From: Acidimicrobiia bacterium
GTDB lineage: Bacteria > Actinomycetota > Acidimicrobiia > IMCC26256 > JAENVU01
Assembly (NCBI GenBank): GCA_017882945.1
Contig: JADGON010000129.1
Coordinates: 1-26,955 of the forward strand
Reading direction: 5' to 3'
DNA length: 26,955 nt
Position 1 is the first letter of the stretch; every line of letters begins with the position of its first letter. Below the pieces are notes generated by a model that was given only the letters and a program-made list of their open reading frames with translations, was not told where the DNA came from and searched no databases. The translations under genes and the position numbers were made by a program. Shown piece by piece: positions 1-10,630 of the stretch.

Positions 1-542
1 CGCGGCAGGATCTCGAGCCGCTCCACGACACCGACCGCGAACCCCACGAGGTCGAACTCGCCCGGCTCCATCAGGTCCGGGTGCTCGGAGATCTCACCCC
101 CGCTCAACGCGCAGCCGGCCTGGCGGCATCCTTCTGCGACACCGCTCACGATCTCCTCGACCGTCTCGGGGACCACCTTGCCCACCGAGAGGTAATCGAG
201 GAACGAGAGCGGCTCGGCGCCCTGCACCGCGATGTCGTCGACGCTCATGGCCACGACGTCGAGACCGATCGTGTCGTAGCGCGACATCATCCGGGCGATG
301 ATGGACTTCGTGCCGACGCCATCGGTCGACAGGACGAGGACAGGATCGCGGTGCGGGAGCTTGCCGAGCGCGAAGAGCCCGCCGAAGCCGCCGACATCAC
401 CCACGACCTCGGGCCGGAATGTCGACCGCACGTGCTCCTTGATGAGCTCGACGGCCTTCTCCCCGGCGCCGATGTCGACGCCCGCGTCGCTGTAGGTCAG
501 CCCGGCGCCGGGCGGCGCCTCGGGCTCGTCGGCGTCGGTCAC
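1..542 (-). CDS. purM: Phosphoribosylformylglycinamidine cyclo-ligase (AIR synthetase), 3' part missing
   Basis: PurM closes the imidazole ring: it converts FGAM to AIR using ATP, the fifth step of cytosolic IMP synthesis. About 180 N-terminal residues lie in the window and the gene runs off the left edge. Reading the minus strand from the GTG at 542 gives family hallmarks in order: TYSDAGVDI near residue 16, GGFGGLF, STDGVGTK (phosphate/ATP-binding segment), DDIAVQGAEPLSFLDY, and GCRQAGCALSGGE followed by EFDLVGFAVGVVE. The usual GGET-AEMP segment reads GGEISEHP here, a modest variation. The GTG start is chosen because its GTGA overlaps the purF TGA by 4 nt (539-542), typical of translational coupling. 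It is the last visible gene of the purine operon. Identity is secure; the C-terminal half cannot be judged. Confidence 0.95.
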   Translation of the reverse strand, partial: MTDADEPEAPPGAGLTYSDAGVDIGAGEKAVELIKEHVRSTFRPEVVGDVGGFGGLFALGKLPHRDPVLVLSTDGVGTKSIIARMMSRYDTIGLDVVAMSVDDIAVQGAEPLSFLDYLSVGKVVPETVEEIVSGVAEGCRQAGCALSGGEISEHPDLMEPGEFDLVGFAVGVVERLEILP

Positions 543-2053
543 GGGCCCGGCGCCGCGCTCGACTGGGTGAGGTCGAGCACCGGCGCCTCGAGCAGGAGCT
601 TCGAATCGGTGCCGGTCAGCGCCACCGGCACCGGGTACTCGCCCGAGAGGCAGGCGGTGCAGAACGATTCGGGGGGTGCACCGGTGGCGGTCCGGACCCG
701 GTCGAGCTCCAGGTACGCGAGCGAGTCCACGTCGAGGTACTCGCGGATCTCGCCCACCGAGAGGTCCGCCGCGAGCAGCTCGCCGCGCCGCCCGGTGTCC
801 ATCCCGTAGAAGCACGGCCAGCGGTACGGCGGCGAGGACACCCGGAAGTGCACCTCCCGGGCCCCGGCCTCGCGCAGCATCTTGATGACCTCGCGGGTCG
901 TGGTGCCCCGCACGATCGAGTCGTCGACCACGATGAGCCTCTTGCCGCGGATGCTCTCGGGCAGCGGATTCAGCTTGAGTCGCACGCCGACGCCGCGCAT
1001 CTGCTGGCTCGGCTGGATGAACGTGCGGCCGACGTAGCGGTTCTTCACCAACCCGTCGCCGTAGGGGATGCCCGACTCGCGCGAGTAGCCCTGCGCGGCG
1101 GGGATCCCGGACTCGGGCACCGGCATCACCATGTCCGCGGCAACCGGCGCCTGGCGGGCAAGGGCCTCGCCCATCCGCGTCCGCGCGGCGTGGACGCTGT
1201 GGCCGTAGAGGCGCGTGTCGGGACGGGCGAAGTAGATGAACTCGAAGAGGCAGAGCCGCGGCTCGGGCTCCGCGTACCGGTGCTCCCGCCGCAGCCCGGA
1301 CGCGTCGATGACGACCATCTCGCCCGGTTGCACGTCACGCACGTAGTGCGCGCCCACGATGTCGAGTGCCGCGGTCTCGCTCGCGAGCACCCAGCCGCCG
1401 CCCTCGAGCCGGCCGAGCACCAGCGGCCAGAAGCCATGGGGGTCGCGGACACCGATCAAGCGCGCGTCGTCCATGAGCACGAAGGAGAACCCACCGCGCA
1501 GCTTGGGCAGCACCTTCTCCAACGCAAGCTCGAGCTCCCGGCCATCCGAGCGCGGTTCGTCGGGCCATTCGCGCGCGACGAGCTCGGCGACGAGCGCGGA
1601 GTCGGTGGTGGAGTCGAAGCTGGTCTCGTCCGCGATCATGCCGGGCAGCATCCCGAGACCGGAGGCCAGATCCGCGGTGTTCGTGAGGTTGCCGTTGTGA
1701 CCGAGCGCGAACCCCGCGTCGCCGACGGACCGGTAGACCGGTTGCGCGTTCTGCCACGACGACGAACCGGTGGTGGAGTAGCGGTTGTGGCCGATCGCGA
1801 GATGGCCCTGCAGCGGAGCCAGGCGGCGCTCGTCGAACACCTGGGTGACGAGGCCCATGTCCTTCGCGACCGTGATGGTCTCGCCGTCGCTCACCGCGAT
1901 GCCGGCGGACTCCTGGCCGCGGTGCTGGAGCGCGAACAGCCCGAGGTAGGTCAGCTGCGAGACGTGCTGACCGGGCCCGTACACGCCGAAGACGCCACAG
2001 GCGTGGCCGGGGGTCTCTTCCAGAGAAGGGGGGGAGTCGTGTCGGGAGGACAC
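539..2053 (-). CDS. purF: Amidophosphoribosyltransferase (glutamine PRPP amidotransferase)
   Basis: PurF commits PRPP to purine synthesis by making phosphoribosylamine with ammonia from glutamine. The 504-residue protein has an N-terminal Ntn glutaminase domain: Cys19 (GHACGVFGVYG) would be exposed by removal of an 18-residue propeptide. Other glutaminase motifs are ALQHRGQESAGI (42-53) and GHNGNLTN (118-125). The C-terminal phosphoribosyltransferase domain carries the PRPP loop VVDDSIVRGTT (375-385). Cys268, Cys414, Cys465 and Cys468 match the four ligands of the [4Fe-4S] cluster known in the Bacillus subtilis-type enzyme, so an oxygen-sensitive cluster form is likely. The GTG start lies 4 nt after the purL stop, and purM overlaps its end. 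In this family the enzyme is inhibited by AMP and GMP; no DNA-level control is visible here. Confidence 0.97.
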   Translation of the reverse strand: MSSRHDSPPSLEETPGHACGVFGVYGPGQHVSQLTYLGLFALQHRGQESAGIAVSDGETITVAKDMGLVTQVFDERRLAPLQGHLAIGHNRYSTTGSSSWQNAQPVYRSVGDAGFALGHNGNLTNTADLASGLGMLPGMIADETSFDSTTDSALVAELVAREWPDEPRSDGRELELALEKVLPKLRGGFSFVLMDDARLIGVRDPHGFWPLVLGRLEGGGWVLASETAALDIVGAHYVRDVQPGEMVVIDASGLRREHRYAEPEPRLCLFEFIYFARPDTRLYGHSVHAARTRMGEALARQAPVAADMVMPVPESGIPAAQGYSRESGIPYGDGLVKNRYVGRTFIQPSQQMRGVGVRLKLNPLPESIRGKRLIVVDDSIVRGTTTREVIKMLREAGAREVHFRVSSPPYRWPCFYGMDTGRRGELLAADLSVGEIREYLDVDSLAYLELDRVRTATGAPPESFCTACLSGEYPVPVALTGTDSKLLLEAPVLDLTQSSAAPGP

Positions 2054-2057
2054 GGGT

Positions 2058-4355
2058 TCAGTATCCCACGTCAGAGGTCGCGGTCATGATCGAAGGGATC
2101 GCGTCGCGCCACGCGCGCTCCGCCGCCTCCACGGTGACGGAGAAGGCACCGTCGGAGCGCAGGTCGCTCCCCCCGGCGTCACCCAGGACCATCGCCGGGA
2201 CCTTCGCGGAGCTGGCCCGGCCGAGTACCTCGTTCACCTGCTCGGGACCGACCGAGAGCACCACCCGAGATGCCGACTCCGAGAAGCACGTTCGCGCGTC
2301 GCCGACCGCCACGCGGAACCCGACCCCACCGGCGATCGCCATCTCGGCCAGCGCGACCGCGACCCCACCGTCGGAGCAGTCGTGGAGCCCGCCCACCATC
2401 CGGTCGGTCGCGAGCCCGGCCACGAGGTCGTGCAGGAGCCGGGCCGCGGCCAGATCGGCGACCGGCGGACGACCGTCTCGCATGCCGTGCCGGGTCGCCC
2501 ACTCGGACCCGCCAAGCTCCGGGCGAGTCGCGCCGAGCAGGACGATCCGGTCGCCTTCTCGCAGCGCGATCCCGGGTGGGGGCGACACGAGGTCGTCGAT
2601 CAGGCCGATCACGCCGACGACGGGAGTCGGATCGATGTCCACTCCGTGCGACTCGTTGTAGAAGCTCACGTTGCCACCGACCACGGGGATTCCCAGCGCA
2701 CGGCACGCGTCGCCCATCCCGTCGACCGCCTCGGAGAACTGCCACATCACCTCGGGGTGCTCCGGATTGCCGAAGTTGAGGCAGTTCACGAGCGCGAGCG
2801 GCCGCGCACCGCTGCACGCCACGTTGCGCGCTGCTTCGAGCACCGCGAGCTGGGCACCGACCCGCGGGTCGAGGGCTGCGAACCGACCCTTGCCGTCGAC
2901 CGACAGCGCGAGCGCGCGGCCTTCGGTCTCCTTGAGCCGCAGCACGCTGGCGTCGCCACCGGGACCGGCGACGGTGTTGAGGAAGAGCTGGTGGTCGTAC
3001 TGGCGCCACACCCAGCTCTTGTCCGCGATGTTCGGGGAGGCGAGCAGGTCGAGGAGCTCGCCGGACAGGTCGGTCCCGGGGGGAAAGCGCGTGAACAGCT
3101 CGCGCGCCGGATCTGCGGCCTGCCGCACGTCGAGATCGTCGGGCGGCGCGAGCGGTCGGTGGTAGAGCGGTCCGTCGCCCAGGCTCCCGATCGGGACGTC
3201 GGCCACCGGCTCGCGGTCCGAGGAGACCTCCGGCGGGTCGTCGCCCAGTGGAGGGAGCGGGTTCGCGCCCGGGACCCCGACCGAGTCGAAGTAGCCGTCG
3301 TAGACGCGGAAGCGACCCGAATCGGTGACCCGCCCGACCACACTGGCGCGGATCTCCCAGCGATCGCACAGCACGAGGACCTCGTCGAGGTTCTCGGGAG
3401 TGACGATCGCGAGCATGCGCTCCTGGCTCTCCGAGGTCAGGACCTCGACCGGGTTCATGCCCGGCTCCCGCTTGGCGACGCGCGCCGCGTCGACGTCCAT
3501 CCCGGCGCCGGTCTTCGCCGCGGTCTCGGACGCCGCGCACGACAGGCCCGCGGCACCCAGGTCCTGGACGCCGATCGCCAGGCCCGCGTCGAGCAGCTCG
3601 AGGCACGCCTCGATGAGCTTCTTCTCCTCGAACGGGTCACCGACCTGGACCGACGGCCGCTTGGTCTCGGAGCCTTCGACGAAGCCGGCCGACGCGAGCA
3701 CGCTCGCACCGCCGATCCCGTCGCGCCCGGTGGACGAGCCCATCAACACCGCGAGGTTGCCTGCCCCCTCGGCCCGCGCGAGCACCAACCGCTCCTTCGG
3801 GAGCACGCCGAGGCAGAGCACGTTCACCAACGGGTTGCCCGTGTAGCACTCGTCGAACACGACTTCGCCGCCGACCGTCGGGACTCCCACCGCGTTGCCG
3901 TAGCCGCTGATCCCGCTGACCACCCCCTCGAACAGGTAGCGGGTGCGCGGATCGTCGAGCGGACCAAAGCGCAACGGGTCCATCACCGCGATCGGGCGGG
4001 CGCCCATCGAGAAGATGTCGCGGATGATGCCACCGACTCCGGTTGCCGCGCCCTGGTAGGGCTCGACCGCGGACGGGTGGTTGTGGCTCTCGATCCGGAT
4101 CGCGACCGCCAGCCCGTCGCCCACGTCGATGACCCCGGCGCCCTCGCCCGGGCCGACGAGCACCCAGGGTGCCTCGGTCGGCAGGCGGCCGAGATGCGAT
4201 CGCGACGACTTGTAGGAGCAGTGCTCGGACCACATCACGGAGTACATCGCGAGCTCGAGTCCGGTGGGCTCCCGCTCGAGCTCGTCGACGACGGCCGCGA
4301 GCTCGGCGTCGGTCATGCCGAGCTGACGATGCAGAGGCTGATCGGGCGGGGTCAC
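2058..4355 (-). CDS. purL: Phosphoribosylformylglycinamidine synthase, large subunit
   Basis: PurL is the synthetase subunit of FGAM synthase. It amidates FGAR with ATP and ammonia delivered by PurQ, held together by PurS. At 765 residues it is the short PurL type, which needs separate PurQ and PurS proteins, and both genes are found upstream in the same operon. Motifs: MWSEHCSYKSS with His45, IESHNHPSAVEPYQG around His91, TGVGGIIRDIFSMGARP, a second half beginning near residue 420, and a C-terminal GGLHDCSDGG segment typical of the PurM-like fold repeated in PurL. The GTG start is set by a GTGA overlap with the pyrE stop (4352-4355). The end lies 4 nt before purF. All hallmarks are intact. 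Confidence 0.97.
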   Translation of the reverse strand: MTPPDQPLHRQLGMTDAELAAVVDELEREPTGLELAMYSVMWSEHCSYKSSRSHLGRLPTEAPWVLVGPGEGAGVIDVGDGLAVAIRIESHNHPSAVEPYQGAATGVGGIIRDIFSMGARPIAVMDPLRFGPLDDPRTRYLFEGVVSGISGYGNAVGVPTVGGEVVFDECYTGNPLVNVLCLGVLPKERLVLARAEGAGNLAVLMGSSTGRDGIGGASVLASAGFVEGSETKRPSVQVGDPFEEKKLIEACLELLDAGLAIGVQDLGAAGLSCAASETAAKTGAGMDVDAARVAKREPGMNPVEVLTSESQERMLAIVTPENLDEVLVLCDRWEIRASVVGRVTDSGRFRVYDGYFDSVGVPGANPLPPLGDDPPEVSSDREPVADVPIGSLGDGPLYHRPLAPPDDLDVRQAADPARELFTRFPPGTDLSGELLDLLASPNIADKSWVWRQYDHQLFLNTVAGPGGDASVLRLKETEGRALALSVDGKGRFAALDPRVGAQLAVLEAARNVACSGARPLALVNCLNFGNPEHPEVMWQFSEAVDGMGDACRALGIPVVGGNVSFYNESHGVDIDPTPVVGVIGLIDDLVSPPPGIALREGDRIVLLGATRPELGGSEWATRHGMRDGRPPVADLAAARLLHDLVAGLATDRMVGGLHDCSDGGVAVALAEMAIAGGVGFRVAVGDARTCFSESASRVVLSVGPEQVNEVLGRASSAKVPAMVLGDAGGSDLRSDGAFSVTVEAAERAWRDAIPSIMTATSDVGY

Positions 4356-4891
4356 GAGCCGAACGCGTAACCCAGGTCCGGTGCGACCAGCACCGGGCGG
4401 TAGACGATGCCGCGAGCAGCGAGGGTCGCGCCGAGCTGCCCGCCCCGGTCGAGCAGGAGCGACGCGGCCACGATCTCACAACCGAACTCGCTGATCGCGT
4501 CGACCGCGGTGAGCACCGCGGAGCCGGTCGTCGAGGTGTCTTCGACGACCAGGACGCGGTCGCCCGGGTCGAGCGGACCGGCGATGCGGCCACCCACCCC
4601 GTGACCCTTGGCTTCCTTGCGCACCGCGAAGCTGCGCTTGCCGGTGACGAACGCGACCGCGAGCGCCACCGGCACCGCGCCGACCGCGAGCCCGCCCACC
4701 GCGTCGAACTCGACACCGTCGAGCGCCTCCACGATCGCCTCACCGACGATCTCGACGCAGTCACCCCGGAACGTCACCTGGCGGCCGTCGAGGTACCAGT
4801 TCGACGTGCCACCGGAGGACAGCGTGAACTCGCCCTCCTCGATCGCGTGCTCACGCAGTGCTGCGGCCAACGCCGCCTGAGCCGGCCTCAT
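4352..4891 (-). CDS. pyrE: Orotate phosphoribosyltransferase
   Basis: PyrE joins orotate to PRPP to form OMP, the fifth step of pyrimidine (not purine) synthesis. The 179-residue protein has EFTLSSGGTSNWYLDGRQVT (21-40), which matches the orotate PRT N-terminal segment. It also has VGGLAVGAVPVA (65-76), the catalytic-loop segment VRKEAKGHG (90-98), and the PRPP motif VLVVEDTSTTGSA (113-125). These fit OPRT better than xanthine or adenine PRTs. The ATG start is fixed by an ATGA overlap with the purQ stop (4888-4891); its own stop overlaps purL by 4 nt. It is therefore embedded in, and probably translationally coupled within, the purine operon, splitting purSQ from purL. Length is at the short end for the family but nothing is missing. 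Confidence 0.92.
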   Translation of the reverse strand: MRPAQAALAAALREHAIEEGEFTLSSGGTSNWYLDGRQVTFRGDCVEIVGEAIVEALDGVEFDAVGGLAVGAVPVALAVAFVTGKRSFAVRKEAKGHGVGGRIAGPLDPGDRVLVVEDTSTTGSAVLTAVDAISEFGCEIVAASLLLDRGGQLGATLAARGIVYRPVLVAPDLGYAFGS

Positions 4892-5577
4892 GAAGCGAGG
4901 AGCGCCGAACGCTTCGTCGCGGCCGCGAGCAGCGAGCGCAGGAGCACGACGCCGTCGTCCGATCCGAGCATGGCATCGCTGGCACGCTCGGGGTGGGGCA
5001 TGAGCCCGACGACGTTGCCCGCTGCGTTGCGGATGCCCGCGATGTCGTCGAGGCTCCCGTTCGGGTTGTCGACGTAGCGCATCACGACCCGGTCCTCGCC
5101 CCGGAGCTCGGCGAGCGTCTCGGGGGAGCAGACGTAGTTGCCCTCGAAGTGGTTGATCGGGATGCGCAGCACGTCGCCGCTGCGAGCCTGGCTCGTCAGC
5201 ACCGACGCGGTGGACTCGACCCGCAGGTCGACGGACTCGCACAGGAACTTCAGGCCCGCGTTCTTCTGGAGCGCCCCGGGGAGCAGACCCGCTTCGCAGA
5301 GCACCTGGAAGCCGTTGCAGATCCCGACCACCGGTCCACCGGCCGCCGCGAGCTGCGCGACGGACTCCATGACCGGTGAGAACCGGGCGATCGCACCCGT
5401 CCGCAGGTAGTCGCCGTGGGCGAAGCCGCCCGGGACCACGACGGCGTCGACCCCGGCGAGGTCGTGCTCGGTGTGGAAGAGGATCTTCGCGGAGCCGCCG
5501 AGCTGCTCGACGGCGTGCTGGACGTCCAGCTCGCAGTTCGTGCCGGGGAACTGGACGATTCCGACCATGGCACTCAT
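4888..5577 (-). CDS. purQ: Phosphoribosylformylglycinamidine synthase, glutaminase subunit
   Basis: PurQ releases ammonia from glutamine for PurL. The 229-residue class I amidotransferase begins MSAMVGIVQFPGTNCELD, typical of PurQ. It contains VVPGGFAHGDYLRTGAIA, the nucleophile Cys87 in GICNGFQ, and the rest of the triad as His195 and Glu197 in MPHPERA. The start at 5577 is chosen because its ATGA overlaps the purS TGA (5574-5577). The in-frame codons further upstream would lie inside purS and give a non-conserved extension. An ATG three codons later (MVGIVQF) is a possible alternative. Its end overlaps pyrE rather than purL, so the synthase subunit genes are split by an unrelated cistron. 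Confidence 0.95.
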   Translation of the reverse strand: MSAMVGIVQFPGTNCELDVQHAVEQLGGSAKILFHTEHDLAGVDAVVVPGGFAHGDYLRTGAIARFSPVMESVAQLAAAGGPVVGICNGFQVLCEAGLLPGALQKNAGLKFLCESVDLRVESTASVLTSQARSGDVLRIPINHFEGNYVCSPETLAELRGEDRVVMRYVDNPNGSLDDIAGIRNAAGNVVGLMPHPERASDAMLGSDDGVVLLRSLLAAATKRSALLAS

Positions 5578-5834
5578 CCGACGAGCTCCGAGAGGGAGAT
5601 GTCGAAGGCTTCGATGACCGGGTTGGCGAGGAGCCGGTGGCACATCTCCTCGACCTGGGTGCGTGCCGCGCCTTCATTCTCCGCCTCGACGACGAGCCGG
5701 ATGCTCTTCCCCACCGAGACCTGCGTCACGTTCGTGTAGCCGAGCGCCGGAAGTGCCCGCTCGACGGTCGCGCCCTGCGGGTCGAGGATGCCCGGCAGGT
5801 GGCTGACGTCGATCCGAGCTTCGTAGCGCGCCAT
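5574..5834 (-). CDS. purS: Phosphoribosylformylglycinamidine synthase, structural subunit
   Basis: PurS is the small protein that docks PurQ onto the short-type PurL and helps pass ammonia between them. The 86-residue product reads MARYEARIDVSHLPGILDPQ, followed by GATVERALPALGYTNV and a C-terminal NPVIEAFDISL, a complete match to PurS in size and pattern. I chose the ATG at 5834 over the one at 5879. It gives the usual family length and has GGAG 8 nt upstream, whereas the upstream codon adds 15 non-conserved residues without a clear ribosome-binding site. A 51-nt gap separates it from purC, the largest space inside the operon. The stop overlaps the purQ start (ATGA). Confidence 0.93.
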   Translation of the reverse strand: MARYEARIDVSHLPGILDPQGATVERALPALGYTNVTQVSVGKSIRLVVEAENEGAARTQVEEMCHRLLANPVIEAFDISLSELVG

Positions 5835-5885
5835 CAGTCCAGCTCCGAGGGCCGCTCGGGCCGCGCTTCGCTCATGCATTCGAGA

Positions 5886-6764
5886 CTATCCGCCGTACCA
5901 GTCCGCGAAGGACTGGCCGGAGAGTCGTTCGTAGGCCTCGATGTAGCGGCCCCGCGTCCCCGCGATCACCGCCTCCGGGAGAGGTGGCGCGGGCGGAGTC
6001 CGGTCCCAGTCGAGCGTCAGGTAGTAGTCGCGGACGTACTGCTTGTCGAAGGACGGCGGCGAACCGCCGATCTCGTAGTCCTCCGCCGGCCAGTACCGCG
6101 ACGAGTCCGGCGTCAGCACCTCGTCGATGAGCAGCAGCTCACCGTCCGGAGCGAGGCCGAACTCGAACTTGGTGTCCGCGAGGATGATCCCGCGCGACGC
6201 CGCGTGCGCCGCGCCCCGCTCGTAGATCGCGAGCGCCGCGTCCCGGAGACGCTCGAAGACGTCCGCGCCCACCGCGGCGATCGCCTCGGCGTCCGACATC
6301 GGCAGGTCGTGCCCGCTCTCCGCCTTGGTGGTCGGGGTGAAGAGCATCTGGGGCAGCTCCTCGGCCTCGCGCATGCCCGTCGGCATCGGCCGGCCCTGCA
6401 CCGTGCCCACCTCCCGGTACTCCGTCCACGCACCGCCGAACAGGTACCCCCGGGCGATGCACTCCATGCGCACCGGATCGGTCCGGCGCACCAGCATCGC
6501 CCGGCCGTCCGCGTCGGGACGGCTTCCGGGCGGGAAGTCGGCGGGATCGACCGAGATCACGTGGTTCGGGAGCAGATCGGCGACGCGCTCGAACCAGAAC
6601 GACGAGATCGCGGTCAGCACGCGGCCCTTGTCCGGGATCACGTCGGGCAGCACGACGTCGAAGACCGACACCCGGTCCGACGCCACCATCAGCAACCGGT
6701 CGTCACCGGCGTCGTAGAGATCGCGGACCTTCCCGGTGTACTCGTGCGGGAGCGTGATCGTCAT
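5886..6764 (-). CDS. purC: SAICAR synthetase
   Basis: PurC condenses CAIR with aspartate using ATP to form SAICAR. The 292-residue protein is of the longer type. It has GKVRDLYD near residues 11-18, SDRVSVFDVVLPDVIPDKG, VRRTDPVRMECIARGYL, and the C-terminal DTKFEFG followed by DEVLTPDSSRYW, which bind nucleotide and substrate. The ATG lies 5 nt downstream of the purB TGA at 6771-6769 (4 nt gap), so purB and purC are likely coupled. PurB next door cleaves PurC's product, which makes the pair consecutive in the pathway. Nothing unusual is seen. Confidence 0.96.
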   Translation of the reverse strand: MTITLPHEYTGKVRDLYDAGDDRLLMVASDRVSVFDVVLPDVIPDKGRVLTAISSFWFERVADLLPNHVISVDPADFPPGSRPDADGRAMLVRRTDPVRMECIARGYLFGGAWTEYREVGTVQGRPMPTGMREAEELPQMLFTPTTKAESGHDLPMSDAEAIAAVGADVFERLRDAALAIYERGAAHAASRGIILADTKFEFGLAPDGELLLIDEVLTPDSSRYWPAEDYEIGGSPPSFDKQYVRDYYLTLDWDRTPPAPPLPEAVIAGTRGRYIEAYERLSGQSFADWYGG

Positions 6765-6768
6765 CGGC

Positions 6769-8075
6769 TCACGCGGCTCCGTTCGCCGCGTCGAGCACCT
6801 CGAACGTGCGACCCACGTTCGCGATCGCGCGCTTCAGGTCGAAGCACGCCTTGAGCTGCTCGGGGGTGAGCGTCTTCGTGATCTCGGGGTCCTCGCGCAG
6901 CACCTCGATGAACGGTCGCCGCTCCTCCCAGGTCCGGAGCGCGTTGCGCTGCACGACTCGGTACGCGTCGTCACGCGACCGCCCGCACTCCACGAGCGCG
7001 AGGAGCACCGGCTGACTGAACACAAGGCCGTAGCTGGAGTCGAGGTTCTCGATCATCCGCTCGGGGTAGACGTGCATGCCTTCGACGATCGAACGGAACT
7101 TCACGAGCACGTAGTAGGCGAGCGCGCACGAGTCGGGGAGGATGATCCGCTCGACCGAGGAGTGGGAGATGTCGCGCTCGTGCCAGAGCGCGACGTTCTC
7201 GAGCCCGGCACCGAGGTTGCCGCGCAGCACTCGCGCGAGGCCGCTCAGCTGCTCGGCCTTCACCGGGTTGCGCTTGTGGGGCATGGCCGAGGAACCCTTC
7301 TGCTTCCCGGCCCGGAACGGCTCCTCGACCTCGCGCAGCTCGGTGCGTTGCAGGTGGCGGATCTCGGTTGCGAACGCCTCGACGCTCGCACCCACCGTCG
7401 CGCACGCGTACAGCAGCTCCGCATGACGATCCCGTGCCAGCACCTGGGTGGCCGGGACTGCGCTGAGGCCGAGGTGCCCGCAGACGTACTGCTCGACGAA
7501 CGGGTCGACGTTGGAATAGGTCCCGACCGCGCCCGAGAGCTTGCCCACCGCGATCACCGCGCGGGCGCGGCGCAGGCGCTCGACGTCGCGGCGCACCTGC
7601 AGGGCCCACAGCGCGAGCTTGACGCCGAACGTCGTCGGCTCGGCATGGATGCCGTGCGTGCGACCCACCATCGGGGTGTCGCGGTACTCGTGGGCCTGCC
7701 GGGTGATCGCGGCATCGAGCGCGACCGCGGCGTCGATGAGCAGATCGGCGGCGCGTGTGAGCTGGAGCGAGAGCGCGGTGTCCACGACATCGCTCGACGT
7801 GAGGCCGTAGTGCACCCAGGTGCCTTCGGGCTGGCCGACCCGCTCCTGCACCACGTCGACGAACGCGGCGACGTCGTGCTCGGTGATCAGCTCGCGTTCT
7901 TCGATCGCCGCGACGTCGAAGCCGGCCCGCTCGCGCACGGCGACCGCCGCATCCTTCGGCACGACGCCGAGCTCGGCCCACGCCTCGGTCGCGAGGATCT
8001 CGACCTCCAGCCAGGCGCCGAAGCGCGCCTCGTCGGTGAACAGGCTCGTCATCTCGGGGAGGGAGTACCGGGGGA

Positions 8076-8079
<4 letters not shown>
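6769..8079 (-). CDS. purB: Adenylosuccinate lyase
   Basis: PurB releases fumarate twice in purine synthesis: from SAICAR to give AICAR, and from adenylosuccinate to give AMP. The 436-residue protein belongs to the fumarase/aspartase superfamily. It has HYGLTSSDVVDTA (90-102), the catalytic-His segment GRTHGIHAEPTTFG (139-152) and the flexible signature loop SSAMPHKRNP (263-272) with its catalytic serine. The ATG overlaps the purD stop by ATGA (8076-8079). It sits between purD and purC, in the same order as the middle of many actinobacterial purine clusters. All active-site motifs are present. Confidence 0.97.
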
Positions 8080-9337
<1,258 letters not shown>

Positions 9338-9338
<1 letters not shown>

Positions 9339-10630
9339 TACGCGGCGCGGGGGAGCACGACGGTCTGGTCGCGCGCCGGGCCTACGGACACGAAGCTCAC
9401 GTGCACGCCGGTGTACTGCTCGATGAAGCGCACGTACTCACGCGCCGCGGCAGGGAGATCTTCGATCCGCTCGGCCCGCTCGACGTCGACCTGCCAGCCG
9501 GGGAGCGTCTCGTAGATCGGCCGGACCTTGTGCAGCACCGACTGGTGGTACGGCACGTGGTCGTAGCGTGCGCCACTGTCGTCCTCGTACGCGACGCAGA
9601 CCTTGAGCTCGGGCAGGGGCGAGAGCACGTCGAGCTTCGTGATCGCGAGCTCGGTGCAGGTGTTGAGGCGCGTCGCGTGCTTGAGCATCACCAGGTCGAG
9701 CCAGCCCGCCCGGCGCTTCCGGCCCGTGTTCGTGCCGAACTCGCGGCCGCGCTCGACGAGGAGATCGCCGACCTCGTCGCCCTCGAACAGCTCGGTCGGG
9801 AACGGCCCGCTGCCGACTCGGGTGACGTACGCCTTGACGATGCCCGTGATGCGCTCGATCGCGCGCGGTCCCACACCGGCGCCGGCACCCACGCCGCCGG
9901 CGACCGGGTTGCTGGAGGTCACGAAGGGATACGTGCCGTGATCGAGATCGAGGTAGGTGGCCTGCGCGCTCTCGAAGAGCACCCACTGGCCGACGTCCAG
10001 CGCCTCGTGGACCAGGTGGACGGTGTCGTCGATCAGCGGCGCGAGCCGGTCCACGTAGCCGAGGTACTGCTCTGCGATCTCACCCGCGTCCATCGGCAGG
10101 CGGTTGTAGACCTTGGTCAGCATGCCGTTCTTCTCGCGCAGCGCCAGGTCCAGCTTCTCGCGGAAGATCTTCGGGTCCAGCAGGTCCTGGATCCGCAGGC
10201 CCACGCGCATCGCCTTGTCCGCGTAGGTCGGGCCGATGCCCCGCTTGGTGGTGCCGAGCTTGTTCTTGCCGAGGTAGCGCTCGGTGAGCCGGTCGAGCTC
10301 GTGGTGGTACGGCATGATCAGGTGGGCGTTGCCGGAGACCCGGATCCGCCGGCTGTCGATGCCCTTGGACTCCAGCATGTCGAGCTCGGCGAGCAGCACC
10401 GCGGGATCGACCACGACACCGTTGCCGATGACGGGCACGACCCAGGGATACAGGACGCCGCTCGGCACCAGCTGCAGCTTGAACACCTCGCCGTCCACGA
10501 CCAGCGTGTGACCCGCGTTGTGTCCACCTTGATACCGGACGCACAGCGAGGCTTCCTTGGCGAGGTAGTCGGTGAACCGACCCTTGCCTTCGTCGCCCCA
10601 CTGGGTACCGACGATTACCGCCCCAGGCAC
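9338..10630 (-). CDS. purA: Adenylosuccinate synthetase
   Basis: PurA joins IMP and aspartate with GTP, the first step of the AMP branch; PurB in the same operon completes it. The 430-residue protein has the GTP-binding WGDEGKG (11-17, Asp13) and GGHNAGHTLV with catalytic His41. It also has GTTKRGIGPTYADK and the IMP-loop segment TGRKRRAGWLD. I chose the GTG at 10630: it places the product at AVIVGTQWGDEGKG as in the family and has GAGGAG 6 nt upstream. Upstream in-frame codons would add about 18 residues not seen in the family. It is the promoter-proximal gene of the operon, 80 nt after clpB on the same strand. Placing purA first ties AMP synthesis to the de novo genes. Confidence 0.96.

Noticed and set aside
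5835..5879. Upstream start for purS at 5879 giving a longer protein
   Set aside because: The added 15 residues are not part of the family and there is no ribosome-binding site; the ATG at 5834 has GGAG 8 nt upstream.
9700..9730. PurA IMP-loop reads GRKRRAGWLD, not the GRPRRCGWFD of some species
   Set aside because: This position is variable in the family; E. coli has GRRRRTGWLD, so it is not a defect.
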